Positions 37,324-45,377 of a stretch of 64,000 bases of DNA are shown here, piece after piece; positions within the stretch are counted from its first letter, which is position 1; each line of letters opens with the position of its first letter. The notes beneath the pieces are model-generated. The model did not search any database. It saw only the letters and a list, made by a program, of their open reading frames with translations, and was not told the origin of the DNA. Made by a program: the position numbers and the translations under genes. The stretch spans positions 1 to 64,000 of the forward strand of contig JBDLJB010000008.1 of the NCBI GenBank assembly GCA_039714555.1, in the 5' to 3' direction. The DNA is from Namhaeicola sp039714555. GTDB lineage: Bacteria > Bacteroidota > Bacteroidia > Flavobacteriales > Flavobacteriaceae.

Positions 37324-39249
37324 TTAATTTATCCATAAATAAAATACTACAATGGCGATTACAACACCTCCACTAATAAATCCCATAGCATAATCCTGGA
37401 ATTTTCCTGATTGCATTCCTTTGATCTTTTCAGAAAAAGATTCTGTAACATTTCCAATTCCTATCATTGATGCATCAACAACATTTTTATCAAACCAAGC
37501 CGCCGGTGTAGCAACTAATCCGAAAATTATTTTTTTGGTAACAAATAAATATATCTCATCAAAATAAAATTTGTTATAGGTCCATTTATAAAATACTCCA
37601 AAAGCATGTGAAAATCTTTCAGATAAATTGTTTTCTTTCTTATAAAAAACATAAGCTAAAATAATTCCAATAATTCCAACTGTTGAAGCAATTGCAGCCA
37701 AATAATAGTTTAAATGTGCTTCAAAAGGCATATGATCAGCAGTTACATATTTACTGAAATGAATATACCCACCTGCAATACTCATAAAGGCTAAAAATAT
37801 CATTGGAATAGTCATTGACATTGGCGATTCATGTGGCGTATGTTCATACTTTTTCTCTTTTCCCCAAAATATTCCAAAATACAGTCTAAACATATAAAAA
37901 GCAGTTAATCCGGCAACAAAAACACTACTGATATAAATCAACATATTGTTTTCATAAGCTGCTGCTAAAATTTCATCTTTACTAAAGAATCCTGCAAAAA
38001 ATGGTACACCTGAAATTGATAAAGCAGCAATTAAAAATGTAATATGCGTAATGGGCATATATTTTCTCAAGCCACCCATATCCTGTAAATAATTACTGTG
38101 AATTGCATGAATAACCGAACCAGCTCCTAAGAATAATAAGGCTTTAAACATTGCATGTGTAAATAAATGGAACATTGAAGCCATAAATCCTAAACCTTCA
38201 TGTCCTTCATATTTTGACACTCCTAATGCCAAAATCATATAACCGATTTGTGACATTGTTGAAAATGCCAGCACTCTTTTTATATCGTGTTGTGTTAAAG
38301 CAATTATAGCAGCAAACAATGATGAAATAGCACCAACATATGCAACTATCTGTAAAGCAAATCCATCCTCTACAAAATAATACATCGGAAATAGTCTAGC
38401 TACTAAATACACCCCGGCTACAACCATAGTTGCTGCATGTATCAATGCTGAAACTGGTGTTGGACCTTCCATTGCATCGGGTAACCAAATATGAAATGGT
38501 AACATTGCCGATTTTCCTGCACCACCCATAAAAACGAGTATCAATGCCCAAGTAATTACTGATAATCCCATAAATGACGTTGAAGCCCAATTTAAAACTA
38601 ACGATCCAGTTTCGTGGTCAACAGCATTTAATTCTTGAAAATCCCAGGTACCGGTATAATAACCTATGATCAATATTCCAACCAAGAAACCAAAATCGGC
38701 AAATCTTGTTACAATAAATGCTTTTTTGGCTGCGGAAACTGCAGATGGTTTTGTATAATAATAACCAATCAATAAGAATGATGAAACACCAACCAATTCC
38801 CAAAAAATATAAATTTGGAAAAGATTTGTAGCTAAAACCAGCCCAAACATTGAAAAACTAAACAAAGCTAAGTAGGCAAAAAATCGTGTATATCCATCAT
38901 CGCCTTTCATATACCCTCTACTGTATAAATGCACCATAAATGAAATGGTTGAAACTACTACCAACATCATAACAGATATTGGATCGATTAAAACTCCCAT
39001 ATCAATATGGAGCTTATCGGTAAAATTCATCCAGTTAATCTTATAAACAAATGTTTGATAAATACCATTTACTTTTCCATTCAAATAATATTGATAGGCT
39101 GTATAATAAGACAAAACAAAAGTAACTCCCAAACCTAATGATCCCATCCATCCTGAAATTGAAGCCGGTATCTTTTTACTGAATATGCCTAAAATCACAA
39201 ATAATGCTAATGGAATGAGTGGAATTAATATAGTATAACTAAAATCCAT
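37324..39249 (-). CDS. nuoL: Complex I antiporter-like subunit NuoL
   Basis: Distal antiporter-like subunit with the long lateral helix. The 641-residue protein has LFQIYIFWELVGVSSFLLIG (the helix with the conserved Glu), AMLPFHIWLPDAMEGPTPVSALIHAATMV, KRVLAFSTMSQIGYM and a C-terminal segment (about 545-641) that would form the lateral helix and final anchor. The full length shows the distal part of the membrane arm is intact even though the NADH module genes are absent. Confidence 0.95.
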   Translation of the reverse strand: MDFSYTILIPLIPLALFVILGIFSKKIPASISGWMGSLGLGVTFVLSYYTAYQYYLNGKVNGIYQTFVYKINWMNFTDKLHIDMGVLIDPISVMMLVVVSTISFMVHLYSRGYMKGDDGYTRFFAYLALFSFSMFGLVLATNLFQIYIFWELVGVSSFLLIGYYYTKPSAVSAAKKAFIVTRFADFGFLVGILIIGYYTGTWDFQELNAVDHETGSLVLNWASTSFMGLSVITWALILVFMGGAGKSAMLPFHIWLPDAMEGPTPVSALIHAATMVVAGVYLVARLFPMYYFVEDGFALQIVAYVGAISSLFAAIIALTQHDIKRVLAFSTMSQIGYMILALGVSKYEGHEGLGFMASMFHLFTHAMFKALLFLGAGSVIHAIHSNYLQDMGGLRKYMPITHITFLIAALSISGVPFFAGFFSKDEILAAAYENNMLIYISSVFVAGLTAFYMFRLYFGIFWGKEKKYEHTPHESPMSMTIPMIFLAFMSIAGGYIHFSKYVTADHMPFEAHLNYYLAAIASTVGIIGIILAYVFYKKENNLSERFSHAFGVFYKWTYNKFYFDEIYLFVTKKIIFGLVATPAAWFDKNVVDASMIGIGNVTESFSEKIKGMQSGKFQDYAMGFISGGVVIAIVVFYLWIN

Positions 39250-39295
39250 TTTTTATTTTTTTAAATTCTTATCCTTCTATTAAATTAATTCTCTT

Positions 39296-39613
39296 TTAAT
39301 ATTTCAATTTTTGAGTATCTTTTACTTCTACAGATGCTACCAATTTGTATAAATTAATAATAATTGCAATAGCCAAAGCAGTTTCAGCAGCTGCCATTGC
39401 GATTATAAAAATTGAGAAAACCGAACCTTGTAAAAAATCAGGATACAAATAAGTGTTAATGACCACAAAATTTACGGCAGAAGCATTTAAAATCAGTTCA
39501 ATTGACATCAATACCGTTATTAAATTCTCTCTGGTAAAAAAACCATAAACCCCTATAAAAAACAATATACTTGAAAGGGTTAAAATTTCGTAAATACTTA
39601 TACCTTCTATCAT
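39296..39613 (-). CDS. nuoK: Complex I subunit NuoK
   Basis: A 105-residue three-helix subunit of the proton-transfer path. The conserved glutamates fall in helices two and three (VLMSIELILNASAVNF and AAAETALAIAIIINLYK). Its length fits the family. It lies 10 nt downstream of nuoJ and 46 nt before nuoL. Confidence 0.94.
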   Translation of the reverse strand: MIEGISIYEILTLSSILFFIGVYGFFTRENLITVLMSIELILNASAVNFVVINTYLYPDFLQGSVFSIFIIAMAAAETALAIAIIINLYKLVASVEVKDTQKLKY

Positions 39614-39623
39614 TTCTAACTAA

Positions 39624-40130
39624 TTATTCATTTAATTTTTTTCCTTTAGCAATAACTATTGCTCCAACCATAACAGCTAATAACAAAACACTAATTACCT
39701 CAAATGGTAAAATATATCCACCTTCACCGTAACTCAATAATTTTCTACCTATATCATCAACTTCAATACTCTTATAAGTTGTTGCATTTGTAAATGGAAA
39801 AGTAAAAATTGCCCAAAGTGTAATTCCCAAACCAACCGCACTTATTAAACCTGCGATTAATTTCTTCTTTAAAGGTGTTACTTCAAGTTCTAATTCAATA
39901 TGATGTACAAGTAATACTGAAAATATAATTAAAACTATAACTCCTCCTCCATAAACTGTTAATTGTATAGCTCCTAAAAAACTATAATCTACTAAAAAGT
40001 AAATACCAGAAATAGCGATCAATACAAATAATAAATAAATAACTGCTCTTAAAATCTTACGGGTTGATACTGTTGCAATAGCAAAGATTACAATCAAGGC
40101 AGCTAATATGTAAAATAAAATTGTTTCCAT
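39624..40130 (-). CDS. nuoJ: Complex I subunit NuoJ
   Basis: A 168-residue membrane subunit with five predicted helices and the conserved VYGGGVIVLIIFSVLL segment (pi-bulge helix of the transport path). An upstream TTG at 40145 would extend the frame, but that lies inside the end of nuoI; the ATG at 40130 gives the usual METILFYILAAL start just after the nuoI stop. Confidence 0.93.
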   Translation of the reverse strand: METILFYILAALIVIFAIATVSTRKILRAVIYLLFVLIAISGIYFLVDYSFLGAIQLTVYGGGVIVLIIFSVLLVHHIELELEVTPLKKKLIAGLISAVGLGITLWAIFTFPFTNATTYKSIEVDDIGRKLLSYGEGGYILPFEVISVLLLAVMVGAIVIAKGKKLNE

Positions 40131-40134
40131 AATA

Positions 40135-40611
40135 TTAATCTTCAATTCCAGCTTTTACTTTTGAACCGGGTTGGTTCAATACTTTTGTTAAATATTTTCT
40201 GTCATATACAGAATTCTCATAATTCTGAGCCCAAACTATGGCATCAGTAGGGCAAGCTTCTATACACAAACCACACATTGTACACATACCTAAATGGTAA
40301 ATGTGTTTATCGATCATTTTCTTTTTCTTACCCGTTTCAGGATCTACTTGTCTATCCCAAATAATTTCAATAGAACCATTTGGACAAGCAATTTCACATG
40401 ACTGACATCCTGTACAATAATGTTCATTATTTTCATCATGTGGCATAACAACTTCACCTCTAAATCGATCAAACATTTTTAATGTTTCTCTATTATCAGG
40501 ATATTGTTGTGTAATACTTCCTTTACGAGCACGAATAAAATAACTACCTGTTACACTCATCCCGGTGAGCAGGGTTTTTATTCCGTTATATATATCTGAA
40601 AAGTAACTCAT
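40135..40611 (-). CDS. nuoI: Complex I [4Fe-4S] subunit NuoI
   Basis: Peripheral-arm subunit carrying clusters N6a and N6b. In the 158-residue protein the two motifs are CTGCQSCEIACP (about 67-78) and CTMCGLCIEACP (about 110-121). In a complex lacking NuoEFG this subunit would be the nearest Fe-S entry point for electrons from ferredoxin. It sits 19 nt after nuoH. Confidence 0.95.
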   Translation of the reverse strand: MSYFSDIYNGIKTLLTGMSVTGSYFIRARKGSITQQYPDNRETLKMFDRFRGEVVMPHDENNEHYCTGCQSCEIACPNGSIEIIWDRQVDPETGKKKKMIDKHIYHLGMCTMCGLCIEACPTDAIVWAQNYENSVYDRKYLTKVLNQPGSKVKAGIED

Positions 40612-40630
40612 TGTTTTGTTAAATCATTTA

Positions 40631-41695
40631 TTATATAGTCCAATTCAACCAAATTATAATTGCCATTAAAACTAAGTTCACTAAATTTATTGGTAATAGA
40701 TATTTCCATTCTAAAGTTAACAATTGATCAACCCTTAATCTAGGAAATGTCCATCTAAACCACATCATTAAAAATATAATGATCAATACTTTTATTAAAA
40801 ACCAAATTGATTCCGGAAACCAAGTAATCTCATCGGTTATTCCAAAAGGAGATAACCAACCTCCAAAAAACAATACTACTGCAATAGAAGCGATAATGAA
40901 CATATTGATAAACTCAGCTAAAAAGAAATATGCGAATTTCATACCTGAATATTCAGTATGGAAACCTGCTCCTAATTCTGATTCTGCTTCTACCAAATCA
41001 AAAGGTGCTCTATTGGTTTCGGCTGTTCCTGCAATCATAAAGATCATAAATGCAATTATAGCAGGTATATGACCTTGTAAAATTAGCCATCCACCTGTAC
41101 GTTGTACTTCAATAATTTCAGATAATTGTAAGGAACCCGTTAATAATACCATGGTTAATATTGACAAACCAACAGATAACTCATAACTAATGGTTTGCAA
41201 ACCACTTCTCATAGCACCAATCAAAGCAAATTTATTGTTACTTGCCCATCCCCCTAATAATATTCCAATCACACCTATAGATGAAACTGCAAATAAGAAG
41301 AACACACCTATATTAATATCAAAGGCTTGAAATTGTCTTGAAAAAGGAAATACTCCAATAGCAATTAAAGCAGAAACTATAACAAAGTACGGTGCTAGAT
41401 TGTATAAAAATTTATCAATTTTTTCGGTACTTGTTAGCTCTTTTGAAACTAATTTCAATGCATCTGCCATGGTTTGAAAAATACCCCATGGACCTACTCT
41501 ATTCGGGCCAAGTCTCAATTGAAACCATGCGGCAACTTTACGCTCTAAAAGTACTAAATACAATCCTGCTACAGCAAATAATGCTAAATAAGCAGCTGCA
41601 ATCAATACCCATTCGGTAAAAGTTGCTAACCCTTCCGGCATGATAGAAAAAATCCAATCATGTATTGTTTTTGTTATGTTTAATGGTATGTTCAT
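40631..41695 (-). CDS. nuoH: Complex I quinone-site subunit NuoH
   Basis: Membrane subunit that forms the quinone cavity with NuoB and NuoD. The 354-residue protein has eight or nine helices, the loop LLERKVAAWFQLRLGPNRVG (about 49-68), the FDLVEAESELGAGFHTEYSG loop (about 232-251) and the final helix pair. Its start lies 23 nt after nuoD, the place where nuoE, nuoF and nuoG are found in a standard operon. Confidence 0.95.
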   Translation of the reverse strand: MNIPLNITKTIHDWIFSIMPEGLATFTEWVLIAAAYLALFAVAGLYLVLLERKVAAWFQLRLGPNRVGPWGIFQTMADALKLVSKELTSTEKIDKFLYNLAPYFVIVSALIAIGVFPFSRQFQAFDINIGVFFLFAVSSIGVIGILLGGWASNNKFALIGAMRSGLQTISYELSVGLSILTMVLLTGSLQLSEIIEVQRTGGWLILQGHIPAIIAFMIFMIAGTAETNRAPFDLVEAESELGAGFHTEYSGMKFAYFFLAEFINMFIIASIAVVLFFGGWLSPFGITDEITWFPESIWFLIKVLIIIFLMMWFRWTFPRLRVDQLLTLEWKYLLPINLVNLVLMAIIIWLNWTI

Positions 41696-41718
41696 TTTTA
41701 AAAAATCTTATACTATTA

Positions 41719-42840
41719 TTAACGATCAATATCAGGGATCACAAAATCAAAAGATGCCATTGTAGCAACTAAATCAGCTATTTTTGCTCCCTTAGTTATA
41801 TGGTTTAAAACTGATAAATTTGAAAATCCTGCTGAACGGAATTTTACTCTATACGGGTTTTTAGTTCCGGTACTATTAATATAAACACCCAATTCACCCC
41901 TTGCAGCTTCAACGCGTTGGTAATATTCACCTTTTGGTAATTTTATTACTGCTTTGGTTGGTGTTTTAATATCACCTTCAGGAATATTATCGATCAATTG
42001 TTCAATGATCGACATTGATTCCCACATTTCCATTATTCTTACTTTATATCTTGCTAAAGAATCTCCTTCAGTAAATAAAGCTTCTTTAAATTCAACTCTA
42101 TCATAGGCACTGTAAGGATGTGTTTTTCTAACATCACACGCAAAGCCTGAACCTCTTCCAACCGGACCGGTTGCACCATATGATATCGCGTCTTCTTTGG
42201 TCAATATACCAACTCCTTTCGTTCGTTTTTGAAAGATCACATTACCTGTTAACAATCGATCATATTCAGGTAATTTAGTTTTAAAATGTGCTAAAAATTC
42301 TTTTACGCGATTTACAAAATTTGGATGAATATCAAACATCAAACCTCCCGGTACATTATAATTCATGGTTAATCTGGCACCACAGGTCTCTTCAAAAATA
42401 TCATTGATCATTTCACGATCTCTAAAAGCGTAAAAATAAGTAGTTAAGGCACCTAAGTCCATACCTATTACACCCCACCACAATTGATGAGAAGCCAAAC
42501 GTGTTAGTTCACTTACAATGGTTCTAATTACTTTGACTCTATCAGATACTTCAATATCAAGTCCTTTTTCAACAGCCAAACAAACTGCTTCATTATTTAT
42601 ATGCGACGATAAATAATCCATTCTATCAGTAAGATGAACTATCTGTTGGTAACTATCACGTTCGCACATTTTTTCAATAGAACGATGAATATATCCCAGA
42701 TCAGGATCAACATTTTTAATTATCTCACCATCAATTGTTAATAATAATCGTAACACTCCATGAGCAGCCGGATGTTGAGGCCCCATATTAACGAAATATT
42801 CTTCCGTTTTCATTTTATTTATTATCTCTTTTTCAACCAT
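41719..42840 (-). CDS. nuoD: Complex I 49-kDa subunit NuoD
   Basis: Quinone-binding peripheral-arm subunit related to [NiFe]-hydrogenase large subunits. The 373-residue protein has NMGPQHPAAHGVLR (about 18-31), with the quinone-gating histidine region, DLGYIHRSIEK and TGPVGRGSGFACDVRKTHPY. It is separate from nuoC, unlike the fused NuoCD of E. coli and Bacteroides. A second in-frame ATG at residue 10 is an alternative start. Confidence 0.95.
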   Translation of the reverse strand: MVEKEIINKMKTEEYFVNMGPQHPAAHGVLRLLLTIDGEIIKNVDPDLGYIHRSIEKMCERDSYQQIVHLTDRMDYLSSHINNEAVCLAVEKGLDIEVSDRVKVIRTIVSELTRLASHQLWWGVIGMDLGALTTYFYAFRDREMINDIFEETCGARLTMNYNVPGGLMFDIHPNFVNRVKEFLAHFKTKLPEYDRLLTGNVIFQKRTKGVGILTKEDAISYGATGPVGRGSGFACDVRKTHPYSAYDRVEFKEALFTEGDSLARYKVRIMEMWESMSIIEQLIDNIPEGDIKTPTKAVIKLPKGEYYQRVEAARGELGVYINSTGTKNPYRVKFRSAGFSNLSVLNHITKGAKIADLVATMASFDFVIPDIDR

Positions 42841-42848
42841 GGAAATAC

Positions 42849-43310
42849 TTATTTAACAATCATATTAGCTTCATCTACATAATCTTTCCTCAAAGGAAAA
42901 CCGTCCCAATCCGGAGTTAAGAAAAGACGTTTTAAATTAGGATGATTATTGAATTTTATACCGAAAAAATCAAAGACCTCCATCTCATGGAATTCAGCAG
43001 TTCTCCAAATATCACAAACCGAATCTAAAGTTGGGTTTTCTCTATCATCAGTTTTAACTTTTACAACAATTAAATGTTTGAGTTCGGTTGATTCTAAATG
43101 ATAAATAACACCAAGATCAGTTCCCCAATCCATTCCGGTTAAACAATATAGATAATCAAATTTTAAATTTGAATTTGTTTTTAACTGATTACAAACTTCA
43201 TGAAGTTGTTCTTTAGGAACTATGACATTTAAAAATTCAGATTCTTCTGTAGTAAATTCTAAATTTTCACCAAAGCCATTTATAATATTTTGCAAATCTT
43301 CATTTTTCAT
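42849..43310 (-). CDS. nuoC: Complex I 30-kDa subunit NuoC
   Basis: Peripheral-arm subunit that packs against NuoD. The 153-residue protein carries the family motif RTAEFHEMEVFDFFGIKFNNHPNLKRLFL (within about 106-134) and the ending DGFPLRKDY. It is on the short side for the family and lacks a long N-terminal extension. It lies 8 nt from nuoD and 11 nt from nuoB. Confidence 0.93.
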   Translation of the reverse strand: MKNEDLQNIINGFGENLEFTTEESEFLNVIVPKEQLHEVCNQLKTNSNLKFDYLYCLTGMDWGTDLGVIYHLESTELKHLIVVKVKTDDRENPTLDSVCDIWRTAEFHEMEVFDFFGIKFNNHPNLKRLFLTPDWDGFPLRKDYVDEANMIVK

Positions 43311-43321
43311 TTTAATTGTTT

Positions 43322-43933
43322 TTATTTAACAAATTTCCCTTCTCCTTCATCAAATCCATCAATAGGATTTACTTTTTTACTCATATTTTCAGTTTTGATC
43401 TTTTCTTGCAACATGATCATCCCTTCTAATAATGCTTCAGGACGCGGCGGACAACCCGGAATATATACATCAACCGGTATTATATGATCTGCTCCTTTAA
43501 CAACTGAATATGAGTTATAAAAAAACGGCCCTCCAGAAATAGCACATGCTCCCATGGCTATAACATATTTTGGTTCAGCCATTTGATCATACAATCTTCT
43601 TAATACAGGAGCCATTTTATTTACTATGGTTCCTGCAATTATGATAAGATCAGCCTGACGTGCTGAAGGTCGCGCTACTTCAAATCCAAATCTAGAAAAG
43701 TCATGTCTAGGCGCTCCGGTTTGCATCATTTCAATTGCGCAGCAACTCGTTCCAAAATATAAAGGCCACAATGAATTTGAACGACCCCAATTTATTACAT
43801 TATCTAAAGTTGATACTACAATATTCCCTCCATTTCCACCAGGTATTACTTTACCCGGAAAATCATCAGGAACAACTTGATTTAACCCTTCCGGTTCTAT
43901 CTGTTTTAAAAAACTTCTTTTATCTACTCCCAT
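43322..43933 (-). CDS. nuoB: Complex I N2-cluster subunit NuoB
   Basis: Carries the terminal [4Fe-4S] cluster N2, which reduces quinone. In the 203-residue protein the ligands are the adjacent cysteine pair in TSCCAIEMM (about 63-64), the cysteine in MGACAISGGPF and the one in VPGCPPRPEALL. Its start overlaps the nuoA stop by 10 nt (ATGGGAGTAG is shared). Confidence 0.95.
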   Translation of the reverse strand: MGVDKRSFLKQIEPEGLNQVVPDDFPGKVIPGGNGGNIVVSTLDNVINWGRSNSLWPLYFGTSCCAIEMMQTGAPRHDFSRFGFEVARPSARQADLIIIAGTIVNKMAPVLRRLYDQMAEPKYVIAMGACAISGGPFFYNSYSVVKGADHIIPVDVYIPGCPPRPEALLEGMIMLQEKIKTENMSKKVNPIDGFDEGEGKFVK

Positions 43934-44274
43934 TTTAATGCTCTTTTTTTCCAGGCATATAACAACCCTAATCCTAGTATAAATAAAAATATGATTATTT
44001 CTACCAAAGCAACCGTTCCAATTTCTTTAAAAACTACTGCCCATGGTATTAAAAATGCAACCTCTACATCAAATATTAAAAATAAGATAGCAAAAAGATA
44101 ATACCCAACTTTGAATTGTATCCAAGTTGGACCTATAGTTTCAATACCACATTCGTAGGGTTCTCTTTTTTGAGGATTATCTGATTTATGAGAAATTAAA
44201 TTAGACAAGAAGTTTGCTAAAACAATCAAAAAAACTCCTGCTGTTAAAAATATTAAAATTGCTTCGTAGCCCAT
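43924..44274 (-). CDS. nuoA: Complex I subunit NuoA, first gene of the operon
   Basis: A 116-residue membrane subunit with three helices. The conserved loop KREPYECGIETIGPTWIQFKVGYYLFA contains the quinone-gate cysteine (about Cys42). It is the first gene of the complex I operon, with its own promoter box 27 nt upstream and a terminator separating it from korB. Confidence 0.94.
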   Translation of the reverse strand: MGYEAILIFLTAGVFLIVLANFLSNLISHKSDNPQKREPYECGIETIGPTWIQFKVGYYLFAILFLIFDVEVAFLIPWAVVFKEIGTVALVEIIIFLFILGLGLLYAWKKRALKWE

Positions 44275-44300
44275 TTGAAATATATACTTAAATTTGTTGG

Positions 44301-44308
44301 CAAAAATA
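44301..44308 (-). promoter_or_regulatory. Bacteroidota -7 promoter box for the nuo operon
   Basis: TATTTTTG on the minus strand, an exact TAnnTTTG match, 26 nt before the nuoA ATG and just downstream of the korAB terminator. Confidence 0.6.
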
Positions 44309-44319
44309 TTTTGAATAAA

Positions 44320-44349
44320 AAAAATAAAGGATGATTATTATCATCCTTT
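44320..44349 (-). terminator. Terminator of korAB
   Basis: A perfect 10-bp stem (AAAGGATGAT / ATCATCCTTT) with loop TATT, followed on the minus strand by a T-run. It begins 14 nt after the korB stop and separates korAB from the nuo operon. Confidence 0.85.
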
Positions 44350-44362
44350 TTAAAATTATTTT

Positions 44363-45376
44363 TTATTTCACTTCATAGATTTCCCCAGAATGGAAAAGAT
44401 CATCAACTTTTCTAAATTTTGAGTTTGATTTAACCTCTTCAGCTAACTCAAATACTCTATCTTCAAAAGTTTTTTCTTCTACACTTCTGATAATTCCGGT
44501 AACTAATGGATAATTCAATTTGATCAACATATGATGCATAACATCATTTTCACATTTTGCATCATGAATCAAAATATCTTCTTTTGTAATCCCTTCTTCA
44601 CCAATAGTAACAACTTTCAAAGATAAACCATCTAAAACTAAACCTTTATTCTTTTCTTTACCAAAAATCATTGGTTCTCCATGCTCAACATGAAGTTGTT
44701 GATCATCCTTAACTGCTTTATCAGTATATTTTGTATAACATCCATCATTAAAGATTACACAATTTTGTAAAATTTCAATCAATGATGTTCCTTTAAACTT
44801 TTCAGCTTGCACAAATAATTGAGTCATTTCCTTTGGTGTATTTCCTCCAATTCTAGCAAAAAATCTGGCTCGAGCCCCAATAGCTAATTCACCAGGTTGA
44901 AAAGGTGGTTGAATATTACCATAAGGTGATGACTTTGTTTTTTGTCCTAATAATGATGTAGGCGAAAATTGCCCCTTGGTCAAACCATATATTTCGTTAT
45001 TAAACAAAACAATATTCATATCTAAATTACGTCTTAAAACATGAATAAAATGATTACCCCCAATAGCCATTGCATCACCATCACCTGTTGTTACCCAAAC
45101 GCTTAGATTTGGATTAGCCAATTTTACACCACTGGCAATCGCTGCTGCTCTACCATGTATACCATGTATACCGTAAGAATCAACATAGTAAGGAAAACGT
45201 GACGAACATCCAATACCTGAAATAAATACAACATCTTCTTTTTTTACTTCCATTTCTGGAAGTGCTTTTAACATCGATCTTAAAATAACATAATCATCAC
45301 AACCCGGACACCATCTAACTTCCTGATCACTTTGAAAATCTTTAAATGTATATTTTTTAATTGCTACTTCTCCCAT
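44363..45376 (-). CDS. korB: 2-oxoglutarate:ferredoxin oxidoreductase, beta subunit
   Basis: Thiamine-diphosphate-binding subunit that oxidises a 2-oxoacid, probably 2-oxoglutarate, to the acyl-CoA and passes electrons to ferredoxin. The 337-residue protein has WCPGCDDYVILRSM (about 18-31) and GIGCSSRFPYY (about 54-64), whose cysteines fit the Fe-S cluster, and the ThDP/Mg motif TGDGDAMAIGGNH (about 97-109). It starts 1 nt after korA. Substrate specificity is inferred from pairing with a fused gamma-alpha KorA and from the separate pyruvate enzyme nearby. Confidence 0.9.
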   Translation of the reverse strand: MGEVAIKKYTFKDFQSDQEVRWCPGCDDYVILRSMLKALPEMEVKKEDVVFISGIGCSSRFPYYVDSYGIHGIHGRAAAIASGVKLANPNLSVWVTTGDGDAMAIGGNHFIHVLRRNLDMNIVLFNNEIYGLTKGQFSPTSLLGQKTKSSPYGNIQPPFQPGELAIGARARFFARIGGNTPKEMTQLFVQAEKFKGTSLIEILQNCVIFNDGCYTKYTDKAVKDDQQLHVEHGEPMIFGKEKNKGLVLDGLSLKVVTIGEEGITKEDILIHDAKCENDVMHHMLIKLNYPLVTGIIRSVEEKTFEDRVFELAEEVKSNSKFRKVDDLFHSGEIYEVK

Positions 45377-45377
45377 T

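Noticed and set aside
40131..40145. TTG start extending nuoJ into nuoI
   Set aside because: The ATG at 40130 gives the usual NuoJ N-terminus directly after the nuoI stop.
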